Assembly (NCBI GenBank): GCA_022315425.1
Contig: JAIUPT010000020.1
Coordinates: 992,001-1,056,000 of the forward strand
Direction of reading: 5' to 3'
Source of the DNA: Pseudevernia furfuracea
Lineage: Eukaryota; Ascomycota; Lecanoromycetes; Lecanorales; Parmeliaceae
DNA length: 64,000 bases
In this document: positions 10,476-20,915 of the stretch, piece by piece
Layout: every line of letters begins with the position of its first letter
How positions within the stretch are numbered: the stretch's first letter is position 1
Notes under the pieces: model-generated
What the model saw: the letters and a program-made list of their open reading frames with translations, nothing else
Databases searched by the model: none
What the model was told of the DNA's origin: nothing
Translations under genes and position numbers: made by a program

Positions 10476-11516
10476 ATGAACATCCACTCAACCATCATGT
10501 CAAACAACAAAGATGATGCGCTTTCGCCTGAGTATGCTGGACCTGCGTTCTACAACGCTCCATCAGCGTCCTCACTACCCATGCCTAAGTTCGCCAAGCA
10601 CTTTTCAACCGTGTCAGGTGTAAGCACCCAACTCACCCTCGGAGCACAAAATCCTGCTCCAGATGTCGTTAAGCACATTAAGCAGGCGTCATCCGATTCA
10701 GAGAAATCCAGCACCGAACGCAAATCGGTCTCCTTCACCTCAGACACCAAACCCAACGACGGCAAGGGAGTCATATTGGCAATCATGGAGCAGGATAAGT
10801 CCATCGACATGGTAAGGGGCAATTCATCCAGATGTCCGACGATACTATGTCTGATTTACCATATCCAGAATTCCAAGACCACACTCATGGCATCCGCCCA
10901 ACGACGTGCAGGATTCGAGAAGCTTGCTATGCGAATCAGAGAAGACAACGAAGCTCAAGCGAAATTTGAGAGAGCACAGCACCAGGCGTCAGAGATCATC
11001 GAGCTCCGGCAATGTCAACAAGCCATCATCGACCACATCGAACAAAAGTTCACCAAGGTCACCATCCGATATACACTGCAGGAGATGTTTGAAATCCGTG
11101 ACCAGAAGTCCACCATTCCCACCAACGCGCAACGCCAAGCACGATCAATGCAGCAGGTACTGATGAAACAAAAAAAGCAGGAGATATGGGCAGAGAATAA
11201 CCATCTGCTGCAGCTCGCGACCCAGAGACTAGGACAAAATCTAGCCAAACAACAGGAGATCTTGCAGCAAAAGCTCGACGAAATCAGCTCAGTGATCAAA
11301 CAAGGAGGGGGAAACCTAGCCAACGATGAATTGGGCCTGGCCAGCAGCAGCGACGAAGGCAGCTTAGCCAGCACCGATTACGAAAGTACCCTGGTTGATG
11401 GCGAGATAGACTGGGACGAGGAGACTGAAGAAGAAGCCGAGGACTGGATTTCGGAGGAGATGGTGGACGAGCAAAAGGATGAAGGTTACTACTCTATGGA
11501 AGAGGAGGAGGAATAA
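10476..11516 (+). CDS. Protein with PNRC/EDC1-like short motif, coiled coil and acidic tail
   Basis: The frame is open from 10476 to 11516, but a 57-nt segment (10812-10868: GTAAGG donor, TATCCAG acceptor) is very likely an in-frame intron, leaving about 327 residues. Starts at 10476 and 10497 are both possible. Near the N-terminus Y-A-G-P-A-F-Y-N-A-P-S-A-S-S-L-P-M-P-K-F closely matches the fungal PNRC (proline-rich nuclear receptor coactivator-like) motif. That motif, in Edc1/Edc2 and PNRC2, contacts the Dcp1 EVH1 domain in mRNA decapping. The centre is Gln/Lys/Glu-rich and coiled-coil-like. The last 40 residues are mostly Glu and Asp. A role as a decapping cofactor is inferred from the motif alone. 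Confidence 0.6.
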   Translation: MNIHSTIMSNNKDDALSPEYAGPAFYNAPSASSLPMPKFAKHFSTVSGVSTQLTLGAQNPAPDVVKHIKQASSDSEKSSTERKSVSFTSDTKPNDGKGVILAIMEQDKSIDMVRGNSSRCPTILCLIYHIQNSKTTLMASAQRRAGFEKLAMRIREDNEAQAKFERAQHQASEIIELRQCQQAIIDHIEQKFTKVTIRYTLQEMFEIRDQKSTIPTNAQRQARSMQQVLMKQKKQEIWAENNHLLQLATQRLGQNLAKQQEILQQKLDEISSVIKQGGGNLANDELGLASSSDEGSLASTDYESTLVDGEIDWDEETEEEAEDWISEEMVDEQKDEGYYSMEEEEE

Positions 11517-11918
11517 TGTATGGTATAGAGCTTCTTATGATGGTCTTCAACTAGTATAGCTGCAATAAAAGGATTGTTTTAATCGCATGACCACTCTTGG
11601 AAGACTGGAAGACTATGAGATGACTTTTGGCATATCAAGCTTGACCAGGATATCGGACTCGTACTTGCTTGCTTGGCTAGTATACTGGTGACAGTCATGG
11701 AATTTTTCTCTCGCCTCGTCTGCGATGCCTCGCTTGCCAAGCCAACTCAGCCCTACAGGGCGATCTTTCAAGTACCCGTCGACGACTTTGTTGCTTACAG
11801 TAATGCAGACATCTCATCCGTCTGCTTTTCATCTGAGAAACCAAATTTTCTTGTATATTAAGGTCACTCTGATATTGGTGCGATCCCTTCAGCCCATCTG
11901 AACGAGCAGTCCATCGAC
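11517..11918. other. Intergenic, promoter of the CUE-domain gene
   Basis: 400 bp between two plus-strand genes. No repeat or additional gene is seen. The short frame 11673-11861 is not protein-like. Confidence 0.45.
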
Positions 11919-13865
11919 ATGGATATACCATGGCTATCTTTTCCACCTGCAAGCCTGAGGAATACTATCATGCCAGAGGAGTGGCAGATGTGTCTGGATT
12001 GCTGGCTTCTTATGGCTCAAACCCATCTTCTTTTGTCCACGAAATCGTTCAGCCTCAAAGTCACAAAAAATCCTTCTCTCGTTCAATTTCTCGTTTCCTA
12101 TGCCAAGAACTCCTCCGAACCAACGGATGCAAAGGAGAATGACTTAAGGAAGAAATGCTTCCTGCTCATTCATCGAATGCAGAGTGAAGTGAAGCCTACT
12201 CCTCAACTCTTGCTAGATTGGGCATTTCTTGCAGATCTGAGCCGCGTCTATGCCAAGAGCACGGTCTTGTCCAGGTTGCTTGTCGACGTATGGAGGCAAG
12301 AAGCCTTGGACGGACGGCTTTCTATGCGCACCCATAAAGCCGATTTGATACTAAAATTGGAATATAATCTTACGAGCAGCGACTCGGAGGACCTATTAGC
12401 CTCCGTGGTGGCTCTATTGAGAACGTGCTACCACTACGGTCAATTCCTGATGCTCGGGTCTGATTTAATTGATGCCCTTTCGACAGCGTACAAGAACTCA
12501 AAAACCAAGATTTCGAAACGAAAGATCGTAGCTGTATCATACTTCTGTCTATTGAGCCTCATGGAGCCCGACCAACCTCGAATATCTACCCTACTAGATC
12601 ACTTGTACGGTCTGAAAGCCATATCAAGCGATGACTCCCTGCTCAAAGCAGTGGTCGAATCTACGCCCCTTCTGCAGAAAATCCGGACTCGGACCGCGGG
12701 CCCAGAGGCTACGAGGGCCAAATCCCTCATCGAATCTCTGAAAGCTTTTGAGAAGTTGCCTGACGGCCGGCCAAAGAAGCCTGTGAGAAAGAAGATCGAC
12801 AAAGGCAAACGGAAAGATCACGACCAGTACGGCCACGAGTCAACGGGCAGTATCCACGTCCACAAATTAAGCCTCGTGGCTCAAGTCCAGGATCTCTTCC
12901 CAGATCTGGGTTCGGCATTTGTCGTCAAGCTACTCGACGAATACAACGACGACACCGAACAAGTCACCGCTCATCTCCTCGACGAGAGTCTGCCGCAGCA
13001 TCTCAACACATCAGACCGAAGCGAAACCCTACCCGAGGGGACGACTCCCCAAACCCACGACCTCGCACCCGGCCTCGAACCACACTCGACGCCACCGCTT
13101 CTCCCGACCCGACGCAACATCCACGACGACGACGACTTCGACCGTCTCGCCATCGACACCTCCAAACTCGCCCTGGGCCGCAGAAACGCCGACCTCACGG
13201 CCGACAAACTCCTCGCTGGCCAGCGTCCCTCGAGTCAAAAAGCCGCAATCCTCTCCGCTCTTGCGGCATTCGACTCGGATGACGACGAGCGCGATGACAC
13301 ATACGACGTTGCAGATGTCGGCGGCACTGTTGACACCACGAACGACGACAACGCCGGCGAGCGTAGGGAGGAGGTGCACGAAGAGGCGTTGTTCAACGCT
13401 TACAGGATGAGCCCCGAGGTATTCAACCGTGATTCTGATACGCGGAGAGGGAAGTACAGAGCGGCGCTGAAAAGCGAGACGGGGATGACGGATGAAGCGA
13501 TCGAGGGTTGGGGTATCATGGCCGGTAGGGATCCTAGAAGGCTCCAGCGATTGGAGAGGAAATACGAGATGTCCGGGGGTGCAGCCAGTCAAACGCAACT
13601 TGGACGGTCATCCTGGACGGCCGATTCTGGGGCTGAAGGGACGGAGGACAGTGATGCGGGAGGCAATGCCAGGGGTGGGAGAGGTGGAAGAGGGAGGGGA
13701 AGGGGCCGTGGTGGTGCTGCGGGTGCGGGGGTAGCTGGCCCATCAGACGACAAAGGAACGCAGGCCGCGAGACAGAGGAAAGATGCAAATAAGGGGTCCC
13801 GAGCTAACCACAACCGGCGGGATCAGCGCGCGAGAAAGATGGCCAGGGGTGGGTTGATGGGATAG
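11919..13865 (+). CDS. CUE3: CUE-domain protein, CUE3/ASCC2-like subunit of the ribosome quality-control trigger complex
   Basis: An intronless frame of 648 codons. The N-terminus (F-P-P-A-S-L-R near residue 8, then P-E-E-W-Q-M-C-L-D-C-W) and the all-helical first 280 residues match the Cue3/ASCC2 family. A CUE ubiquitin-binding domain follows at about residues 318-358 (L-V-A-Q-V-Q-D-L-F-P-D-L-G, then L-L-D-E-Y-N-D-D). The C-terminal third is acidic, then a conserved A-Y-R-M-S-P-E-V-F-N-R-D segment and finally Arg-Gly repeats (about residues 587-608). Known family members act with the Slh1/ASCC3 helicase to dissociate ubiquitinated stalled ribosomes; ASCC2 also acts in alkylation-damage repair. 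The RGG-like tail suggests RNA binding. Several overlapping frames on both strands in the GC-rich 3' half are shadows. Confidence 0.83.
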   Translation: MDIPWLSFPPASLRNTIMPEEWQMCLDCWLLMAQTHLLLSTKSFSLKVTKNPSLVQFLVSYAKNSSEPTDAKENDLRKKCFLLIHRMQSEVKPTPQLLLDWAFLADLSRVYAKSTVLSRLLVDVWRQEALDGRLSMRTHKADLILKLEYNLTSSDSEDLLASVVALLRTCYHYGQFLMLGSDLIDALSTAYKNSKTKISKRKIVAVSYFCLLSLMEPDQPRISTLLDHLYGLKAISSDDSLLKAVVESTPLLQKIRTRTAGPEATRAKSLIESLKAFEKLPDGRPKKPVRKKIDKGKRKDHDQYGHESTGSIHVHKLSLVAQVQDLFPDLGSAFVVKLLDEYNDDTEQVTAHLLDESLPQHLNTSDRSETLPEGTTPQTHDLAPGLEPHSTPPLLPTRRNIHDDDDFDRLAIDTSKLALGRRNADLTADKLLAGQRPSSQKAAILSALAAFDSDDDERDDTYDVADVGGTVDTTNDDNAGERREEVHEEALFNAYRMSPEVFNRDSDTRRGKYRAALKSETGMTDEAIEGWGIMAGRDPRRLQRLERKYEMSGGAASQTQLGRSSWTADSGAEGTEDSDAGGNARGGRGGRGRGRGRGGAAGAGVAGPSDDKGTQAARQRKDANKGSRANHNRRDQRARKMARGGLMG

Positions 13866-14105
13866 GAACCGTTATCCGGGAGAGACTAAGTGCTTCCTGC
13901 CCAAGATGTTCTCCAAGTGTAGCGTTGGAAAAGCCAAAACTTCCCATGTTTCTTGGTGACGTTACCTATAAAAGCTGCAATCACGAAACCTCTACAAGCC
14001 CTTCCCTGCGTGTGGTAAACAGAGCCTGATCCAATATCTCCATTGCATCTTCATCTGTTCCTTTTTCCTCACTTTGCAGCCATCTAATGGCTGTCAAATC
14101 CACCT

Positions 14106-15706
14106 TCACTTGCTCGCAACGGCACAAGCCCCCATCTCAATCTTCTTGGCAGGCCCCGTAGGCGAGATGTCGAAGTCGAAGATATCCATCGGAAGCCCCA
14201 GCGTCATGCAAGCGTTTGGGATATCCACCAAACCACCAACATGTCCCTGAATCGGCGCACAGCTCAACATGAGATAGACCTGGTAGTCAGAGTACCCTTG
14301 CAAAGTCAGCGCCCCCCTCATCCCGTTACGCGGCAAATATGTGGACTCTACCGTATCGTCTCAAATACTCGATGCACCTCAGCGTCGCCTGCCTGTACGC
14401 CACGGTAGCGTCCATGTAGTGCTGCACCCCCTTCTCATCGACACTGAACCCCTCAAAAGTCAAATACCTGCCCGGTCCATAGTGGGGCTCGACCGGCCCC
14501 GGCAGGAAAAGAGGGCTCTTCATATCCAAGTCCTTCATGCCGCTCTTCATCACTGACAATTTCAGCGTGATCACCCCTGCCATCTCTATGGCGCCACAGA
14601 ACGAAATCTCGCCGTCCTGGTGGAATGCCGACTCAGTATTTCTCTTTTTGGGGATAGCTCTGGAGACAGAGGACATGGCTCAGGAGGCGGAAGAGATCTC
14701 CGGCCCCCGAAACTTGATAGAAAGGGAAATACATGGTCGGAAGAGATGACTCACTCCTTGGCTGAAATGCAGATCGCCAACGCTGAATTTTGCCCCCGGG
14801 ACGTGGATGGGTAGGAAGACTTTGCTGCCGCGGCTCAGATTCTTGATGTCGCAATTGCCGCCATGCTCTGGGCGGCCGGGTATAGTCCTCGCGCCCTCTT
14901 TGCCTACTTTTTCTTTGAGCTCGCCGGATGCGGAACCAGCGTGGACGTTCTGGGGTTGCGGTGGTTGGGCGACAATACGCTTGAGTTCGGTGGTGCTGAT
15001 CAGGTGGGCTTCGCGGCGGTTCCACTCAGCGAGGATCTCGGCGGAGGGAGCACAGCCGAGGATGCCCGGGTGGATGAGACCAGGGAATCGGAGATGAGGG
15101 ATATGGCGGGAGGAGCAGAAGATGCCTTCGAAGTCCCAGATTGCTTTAGCGCTAATCAAAAGTGTGATGTCAGTAGCTAGGTGCGAAGGCATAGGTCTTG
15201 ATAATGGAGGCCTACGCGTTAGGGTAGATTTCGTCAAGGAAGCCTCCACCGTTGTCCTTGTCGAATACGCCCGTAAAGCCCCAAGGCTGCTCTTGAAATG
15301 GCTGCACATCTTGGATCTCCACGACGAGGACATCACCAGGTTCGGCGCCTTCCACCTCAAACGGGCCAGACAAGTAGTGAATCTTCGTGAGGTCGATATT
15401 CTTCATATCGTCCGCGCTGTCATTGTTGCCAATCTGTCCTCCTGTCCAATCTACACACTCCACCTTGAAGATCTCCCCATCTTCAACTTTGGCCGCGAAG
15501 GGGACTGTAGGAGAAGAGGTCAATGGCAGTTTGGAAAGGATTGTGGAAGGGAGCTTGTGCCGTCTGGATGCCATCTATTCTAAGGATGGTCAGGGCATGC
15601 TGGATAAATGCTTGGACAACTGAGAACGAACATGAAGTACGGGCTGCTGATCCGCTGGCTTCTTCAGGTCGACCTTGACGGCGGTCCGTATCTCTGTGAG
15701 ACCCAT
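14106..15706 (-). CDS. fmdS: Formamidase (FmdA/AmdA family)
   Basis: Six exons fit in phase: 15632-15706, 15561-15579, 15216-15504, 14755-15151, 14352-14616 and 14106-14296, giving 411 residues, the family's usual size. The product hydrolyses formamide to formate and ammonia in nitrogen scavenging. Family landmarks: M-G-L-T-E-I-R-T start, N-R-W-H-P-D, V-D-W-T-G-G-Q-I-G-N-N-D-S-A-D-D, P-N-A-A-K-A-I-W-D-F-E-G, L-I-H-P-G-I-L-G-C-A-P-S, G-G-N-C-D-I-K-N-L, S-Q-G-D-G-E-I-S-F-C-G-A-I-E-M and V-D-I-P-N-A-C. Exon 2 is only 19 nt and is followed by an intron that must use a GC donor, because no GT exists before the next in-frame stop. The symbol is borrowed from Aspergillus. The gene converges with the CUE3-like gene. 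Confidence 0.88.
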
Positions 15707-16318
15707 GTTGCTGGACGGACAATTTCGATGTGAAATATTGTCTGTTCAAGGCTTCGAAATGAGAGTGAGATGATGAATTGAAGATGGGAATAGTAGGAAA
15801 GGGGGAAGAATGAAAGCAACAATATCAAAGCTTGTACGAGTATAAGGTACTTACTTATAAACGCGGGGCAATGGAAGTCAATTGACTAGAGCATGACCCC
15901 GCGGAATCAAGAAGATCTGAGCCAAATCAATAAAGTACTTAAGCAAACTCGGGATTTCGATCTGCAAGATTATCATAATGAAGACAAGCACCTTTCGATT
16001 GCTGATAAGAAACCTATCCCGCTTATCGCTAGAAAGTCGACTAAGTCAATTATGGGTACCTTACTTACCTTACGTAGAAGCCTCCGAGCTTCCTAAAGAG
16101 ATGGCAGTGCGATTGACCAATAGAAAGCCAATACAAAAATTGCAATTCTTGGACTATCAGTATAGATGTAAATGAGACCTGAAATTGTGCTGAAAGTACG
16201 CTTTGAGCATGCTTTGTGCTGGTGAAATACAAAGTACAGTCACAGATCTCACTTGAATACCGAATGGAGCTGTCTGAAGCATATTCCTATATTCCTTGCG
16301 TGCAATACCTCCCAGAGG
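15707..16318. other. Intergenic between two leftward genes
   Basis: This contains the formamidase promoter and the 3' flank of the membrane-protein gene. TAAGGTAC-type motifs occur near 15845 and 16056-16072. No gene is seen. Confidence 0.5.
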
Positions 16319-17493
16319 CTATGAAAACTTCTTGCCAGGGGAATCGAACGTCTCAATCGGTTGCTTTCCTACCGTATCAGCGTTGTTCGCATCCAGATTG
16401 TGCAACGGAAGCTCCAGAAATTTCTGCTTATTCTTCCACTTGACCTGGCTTTCCGCAAATTTTTCGCTATACGCCGGAGATGGTGGAGGGTCTGTGATCT
16501 TCGTGATCAGATATGCCGTCGATGCTTCTGCAATGCCGTAGATCAAGACACCCAGGAGCGGTATCTTGAGAAAGATGTAGAAACCAACACCAAAGCCGAA
16601 TAGCACGCCCTCGCGGTCGTGGAACCAATGCTTCTTTTGCTCCTTCGTGAAACGGATTCGGGAAAAGTATGGTTCGAGCTATTGAATGGTCAGGCAACTG
16701 ATATGCAGGGGGAATGTGAAGGCTTCTGTTGTTTGAAGACGTACCAATTCTCTCATCAAGCTTCTCGAAGAGAAGTAGCTTTGCAAGAACACAATAAGGT
16801 ATCTCCTAGGCAGGAAGACGCCACTGCCGAATATGATGGTAGCTGGAACAGGCCCCACAGCGTTATTAAAGGTGTAGAAACTGGCCGCTGGAAGGACAAA
16901 TCGTCCCACGATGGGCAGGTATGATAACGCGTATATGGCCAGTGATATACCAGCTCTTCGTCCGAACCGCATGAGAAAAGCTAAAGCCGCGTCCATTGGA
17001 GCTCTATGCTTGCTTGTATCGCCATGGGCTGAATACATCCGCAGTTCTGCAAAGTATGTCGCGCGCAGCGTCTTCGGATCCTCTGACTTGTGCTTTGCGT
17101 AATATGTCTGGTCGACCCATTGTAGCGAGTCCATGAACCTACGCTGATGAGTACTGGGCCCGCGGAAGCAGCTGGAATGTAGAGTCCTCACATGTGGTCT
17201 AGAGTCGGCGTAATATACCGCATCAAGCTCATGAGGAAGAACGGGACCTGCAGGACAGAGTTCGCCAGGAAGTCCATCCCGCCCACCAACTTATCATCCC
17301 ATGTCACGCTATCGAAGTTGATGAAGAAGCCGAGGGCCCATAGCGATACCTTGACCGTGACTATCTGCAGGAGCATTCGCGAATTAGAACCACTCTCAAT
17401 CATGGGCGTACAGACGACCCACAGGAACTGCAACAAGAATTCGGATGGCGATGCCCGCACAGACAGCAATTGCCGCCTGTCTGTAGTGCTCAT
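16319..17493 (-). CDS. Multi-pass membrane protein of the RRT8/LDS (EI24-like) family
   Basis: Three exons fit in phase: 17192-17493, 16745-17138 and 16319-16678, giving 351 residues. Hydrophobic segments lie near residues 45-60 and 82-98, in the G-I-S-L-A-I-Y-A-L-S-Y-L-P-I-V-G-R region, in the P-A-T-I-I-F-G-S-G-V-F region and near L-F-G-F-G-V-G-F-Y-I-F-L-K-I-P-L-L-G-V. A conserved-looking block reads E-P-Y-F-S-R-I-R-F-T-K-E-Q-K-K-H-W-F followed by H-D-R-E-G. This resembles fungal proteins related to yeast Rrt8/Lds1/Lds2, found on lipid droplets and involved in outer spore wall assembly. The family link is from memory of these motifs and is moderate. The membrane topology is seen directly in the sequence. 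Confidence 0.6.
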
Positions 17494-18012
17494 ATTTGAA
17501 AAGGCCAGGATTTTGTAAAGCGCGGCATGCTGGTATCTCTTTCAGCCTTCAGCGCTGATTTGGGGTTGTTGGGTTGCGAACCCCCGACTACGGTCAATTG
17601 GGCACCGCGTAGGATGGCATTGGGGTCGAAATTTGACATTGGGAGTCCGGATACTTGTCCTGGGAGCAAGTGCAGATTGAATGGGTCAAAATGGTTGCTT
17701 GTGTGGTCTAAGCTCTAACCGTTACGACAATTTCTACGCTAGCGCGGAAATGTACTGTCACACTGACCTTATTATTGTTTGCTAAGCTACAAAAGTAAGG
17801 TATGTTGACTGCTAAGTAAGAAACATGCAAGCTTCGGTAATGTACTCATACCCTTACTCATTGGACGTCCTGTATCATACCACGTAATTCATTTCAGTCA
17901 AAGATACCAAAATGTTCGACGCCCTGTTGCTGACCAATTCCCTTAAGAAGAATGCCGATATTCTATTCAATTCTTGCAAATAGGTGACTTGACCGCGAAT
18001 GAAGTACAACTA
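17494..18012. other. Intergenic between two leftward genes
   Basis: Promoter of the membrane-protein gene and 3' flank of the esterase. It includes a TAAGGTA motif near 17797. No gene is seen. Confidence 0.45.
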
Positions 18013-19277
18013 TCAAGCTGACAGAATCTTTGCAATCTGAGAGCCCATGAAATTGTGCATAGGATATGTTGGGTGGAGAGCGTTGAGCCAAAAATATTCA
18101 TTCACAGCAATACCGCATGATGGATTGAAGGATGTCAAGGATGACGTGCCACTGAATAGCTAGTCAGCTTCCAAGCAGATTCGCTCAGTGTAGCCAGAAA
18201 GGGGCTTACTTCTCATAAGCCTTGCAGTAGTTTGTTGTATTCAGGTATCCGGCCGTCTCTCCAAACTGCGACGGGTCGTCCAAGACACTGCTGAATAGGA
18301 AGTTCGTGTCGAATGTGAACAACGTCGTATCCGCATGACGTAGAGCTAGGTTGTAAACAAGGGCACCAAGTCGAAAATTGAATGCTCCTATAAAGCTGGC
18401 CTCGGCAGATTGATCAATAGAGCCCATCTCAAGCGTTCCAGGTGAACGATCGACTGGAGGGACATTCATAAAAAGAAAATTGCGTGCTCCGGCAGCGTAC
18501 AACTGTTATTATTGTTAGCTTATGATCCTGGAGAAAAAAAGAGACAAACCTCGTCGACTAGACTCTCATATGCCTTGACAAGCTCGTAGTTCACAGAGTC
18601 GTTGTGTGACGCAAAAGGAGCAAAAGAGTTCGTCACGTCATTGATACCGAAGAAAATGGTGAACAGGCTATTGGAGGCGGTCCATGGGACTTTGCTGTTG
18701 TTGACGTAGGTATGGAGAAACTCATTTTCAACCTGGTCTTGAAAGCTCTGCACAGTTGGTCCAAAGCCCGACATGACGATCGAGTCATCGATCGTGGCTC
18801 CACCGTAGCCTAGATTGTAGGCCTGAATGTAGCTCTCATTATAAGTGGTTGCCAGGAAGTCAATGTAGTTAGGACCATCGCAAGAGGTAGAGCCAGGGTA
18901 TGGAGGATTGCCTAAGGAGTTGCTGGGGCTAGGTTGTTCCCCTGAGATGTTGAAGCTGGTGCTGGTGTAGGAGTCACCGCTGTCTTCGGGTTAGGTTGCA
19001 TTGACTAGGCTTCTTGGATTGGGACATACAATGCAAAAAGATAGCTGATGTTCTTCCAGTCTGTCCAGTAATCCGTATATTGTCGACGGATGAGTGGGGC
19101 ATAGTCGAAGCACCAGTGAGCTCGTAGCACAGGTGTTGCATGCAGCCAGTAGTCTGGATTATTGCTGAAGTTCCCAGATACAGGGCGACAATAGGGCTGT
19201 GGCTCAACCGTGGATTGGCCGGACACTTGCAATGCTACAGCCAGGAAGACCAGAACGAGAGATATTAAGAGACTCAT
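18013..19277 (-). CDS. Secreted SGNH/GDSL acetylesterase, CE16-like
   Basis: Four exons fit in phase: 19030-19277, 18550-18979, 18210-18502 and 18013-18151, giving 369 residues. The start at 19277 gives a compact signal peptide (M-S-L-L-I-S-L-V-L-V-F-L, cleavage probably after V-S-G). An in-frame Met 51 nt upstream is an alternative. Splicing exon 1 to exon 2 creates the block I nucleophile motif L-F-A-F-G-D-S-Y-T (Ser about residue 86). Block III is F-F-G-I-N-D-V, and the catalytic His lies in W-L-N-A-L-H-P-T. This set matches CE16 acetylesterases, which remove acetyl groups from hemicellulose oligosaccharides outside the cell. The residue three before the His is Asn, where classical SGNH enzymes have Asp; whether that is usual in this subgroup I cannot tell. 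Several N-glycosylation sites fit secretion. Confidence 0.82.
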
Positions 19278-19939
19278 AGTGAAAGGCAGAAGCAAAATGA
19301 AAGAGAAGGCAAGAGAGTGTGCTGCCACGTGTAGGCTTGATAGTGTACGAAGAGTGTGTGGTAAATGGCAGAAGAATAGGAGAATGGCAAGCGTATGCCA
19401 TTTTCGTAGGTGGTGACTCCCTTCGTTTTAGCTCTTTACTTTGAGCGGACACACATGGAAGTCCAAAGTCGCAGCTCCTTCCTTTGAGCGGATGTACCGA
19501 CAAACGTCTTCAATAGCAATAAGAACGACTCCAAGCAACATCTTGGAAGGAGACGCTTGAGCAAGGCTAAATAACATCTTAAAGAAGCTCAAGTGAGCGG
19601 GGTGCTAAAGCCCTTCTTGTACGCAGTAAGTTGATGACTATTTACCACGGCATGGCGAGCGCAATATGTGCAACGAACGGCAATCCAGCAAATGGATCAA
19701 ACCCTCCCAGGTCAGCAGACACATGTGACACTGTATCTACCCACTTCTAAAGCCGGCGCACACGCACCAGAGGCAAAGTAGTGATCCATTTTGAAATTGT
19801 TCTTGGTCGGAAATAAAGCAAACCGAGGTCTGCCGTTGAAGTTTGAAAGATCTTGAACCTTACCGCTAGTGTAAGATATCAGATATATTACATACTACAT
19901 CAGAAACCAGCAAACCGCAAGTCACTGCCTTGCGCAAGC
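19278..19939. other. Divergent promoter region between the CE16 esterase and SRP14
   Basis: About 660 bp between two divergently transcribed genes. No repeat, RNA gene or supported frame. Confidence 0.5.
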
Positions 19940-20514
19940 ATGGCTTCTGGACATCTCAGCATTGACGAGGTACCTGGATCTCCACCCCACTTCTGTCAAT
20001 GCCTTGCTAATAGTCCAGTTCCTAACCCGCCTTACCTCCCTCTTTGAATCCTGCCGTGTTGCCGCATATGGCTCCGTCTTTTTCACCCAAAAACGGCGTA
20101 TGATTCCAATTTCGTTCTCGATCTCTTTTGCCATTCTCACTGTTTCGCTGATGTGTTGTCCCAGTCTCACCTCCAGACCTCCTATCTGGCGCAACCGACA
20201 TACCCCTCCCACCCTCTTCACTGTTCCCCGATCTGCACCCTCCGCATCCTCTACCGGTGCTGATACGAGCAACGAACGGCAAATGGAAGGAGGAGAAGAA
20301 AGACAAGATTAAGATTAGTACCGTGGTGCAGGCAGATGAGTTGGAAGGATTCTTCGTAAAGTATACGGAGGTCTGGAAGGCAGGGATGAGCGGTTTGAAG
20401 AAGAGGGATCGGAGTGGGAGAAAGAAGGGAAAGGCCAAGAAGAAGGGCGCCGGTCCAGGCGATGGACAGAAGGCGAAGGACGAGACGAAAGTGAAAGACG
20501 AAAAGAAGGCTTGA
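19940..20514 (+). CDS. SRP14: Signal recognition particle subunit SRP14
   Basis: Three exons fit: 19940-19969, 20019-20097 and 20165-20514, giving 152 residues. Splicing produces M-A-S-G-H-L-S-I-D-E, then F-L-T-R-L-T-S-L-F-E-S-C-R, then G-S-V-F-F-T-Q-K-R-L. After a Pro-rich insert comes P-L-P-V-L-I-R-A-T-N-G-K, K-I-K-I-S-T-V-V-Q-A-D-E-L and K-A-G-M-S-G-L-K-K-R-D-R. This is the SRP14 pattern, with the Pro-rich loop enlarged as in other Pezizomycotina. The tail is Lys/Gly-rich. SRP14 sits in the Alu domain of the signal recognition particle and takes part in elongation arrest while ribosomes are targeted to the endoplasmic reticulum. Antisense frames over the same interval (for example 20251-20838) are shadows. 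Confidence 0.9.
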
Positions 20515-20915
20515 GAAGCAAGAAGGCGATCTTGACGGTCTATCACTAGCCACTAGGCGAGCATCCAGCACCGAAGCGGAGGATGCCCAGCACGAGAACA
20601 AGAGCTTACAAGTCAGGAGGGCAGAAGTGCTTGGACTACGTCTTTGAGAAGACAAGGAGATGCAGGAGGTATAGCATACAATTGTGCAGCTCAAGCTGTA
20701 TGGAACGAAGGTTGGCAAAGATGATGCTCGGTCGGTAAAAGTCATCGATATAGTTCGAAGATATAGCTTATGTACACGATGCATACTCTTCTGTGCCAGA
20801 CGCCGCTGCTTGACCCTCGCAGTATGCCGAAGCCCCAAACCCCGTTCGCTTCACCACATATCTGGGAGCAAGCCCAAACATCATCGCCATCGCCAGTCCA
20901 GACGAGGACTTGTGC
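20515..20915. other. Convergent 3' flanks of SRP14 and SMC4
   Basis: 400 bp between two stop codons facing each other. No repeat or RNA gene recognised. Confidence 0.45.

Noticed and set aside
12919..13734. Several overlapping frames on both strands within the CUE3-like gene
   Set aside because: GC-rich, low-complexity shadows of a well-supported coding sequence.
20251..20838. 195-codon minus-strand frame
   Set aside because: Antisense to SRP14, which has precise family motifs and phased introns; the minus frame is Ser/Leu-rich and unlike known proteins.
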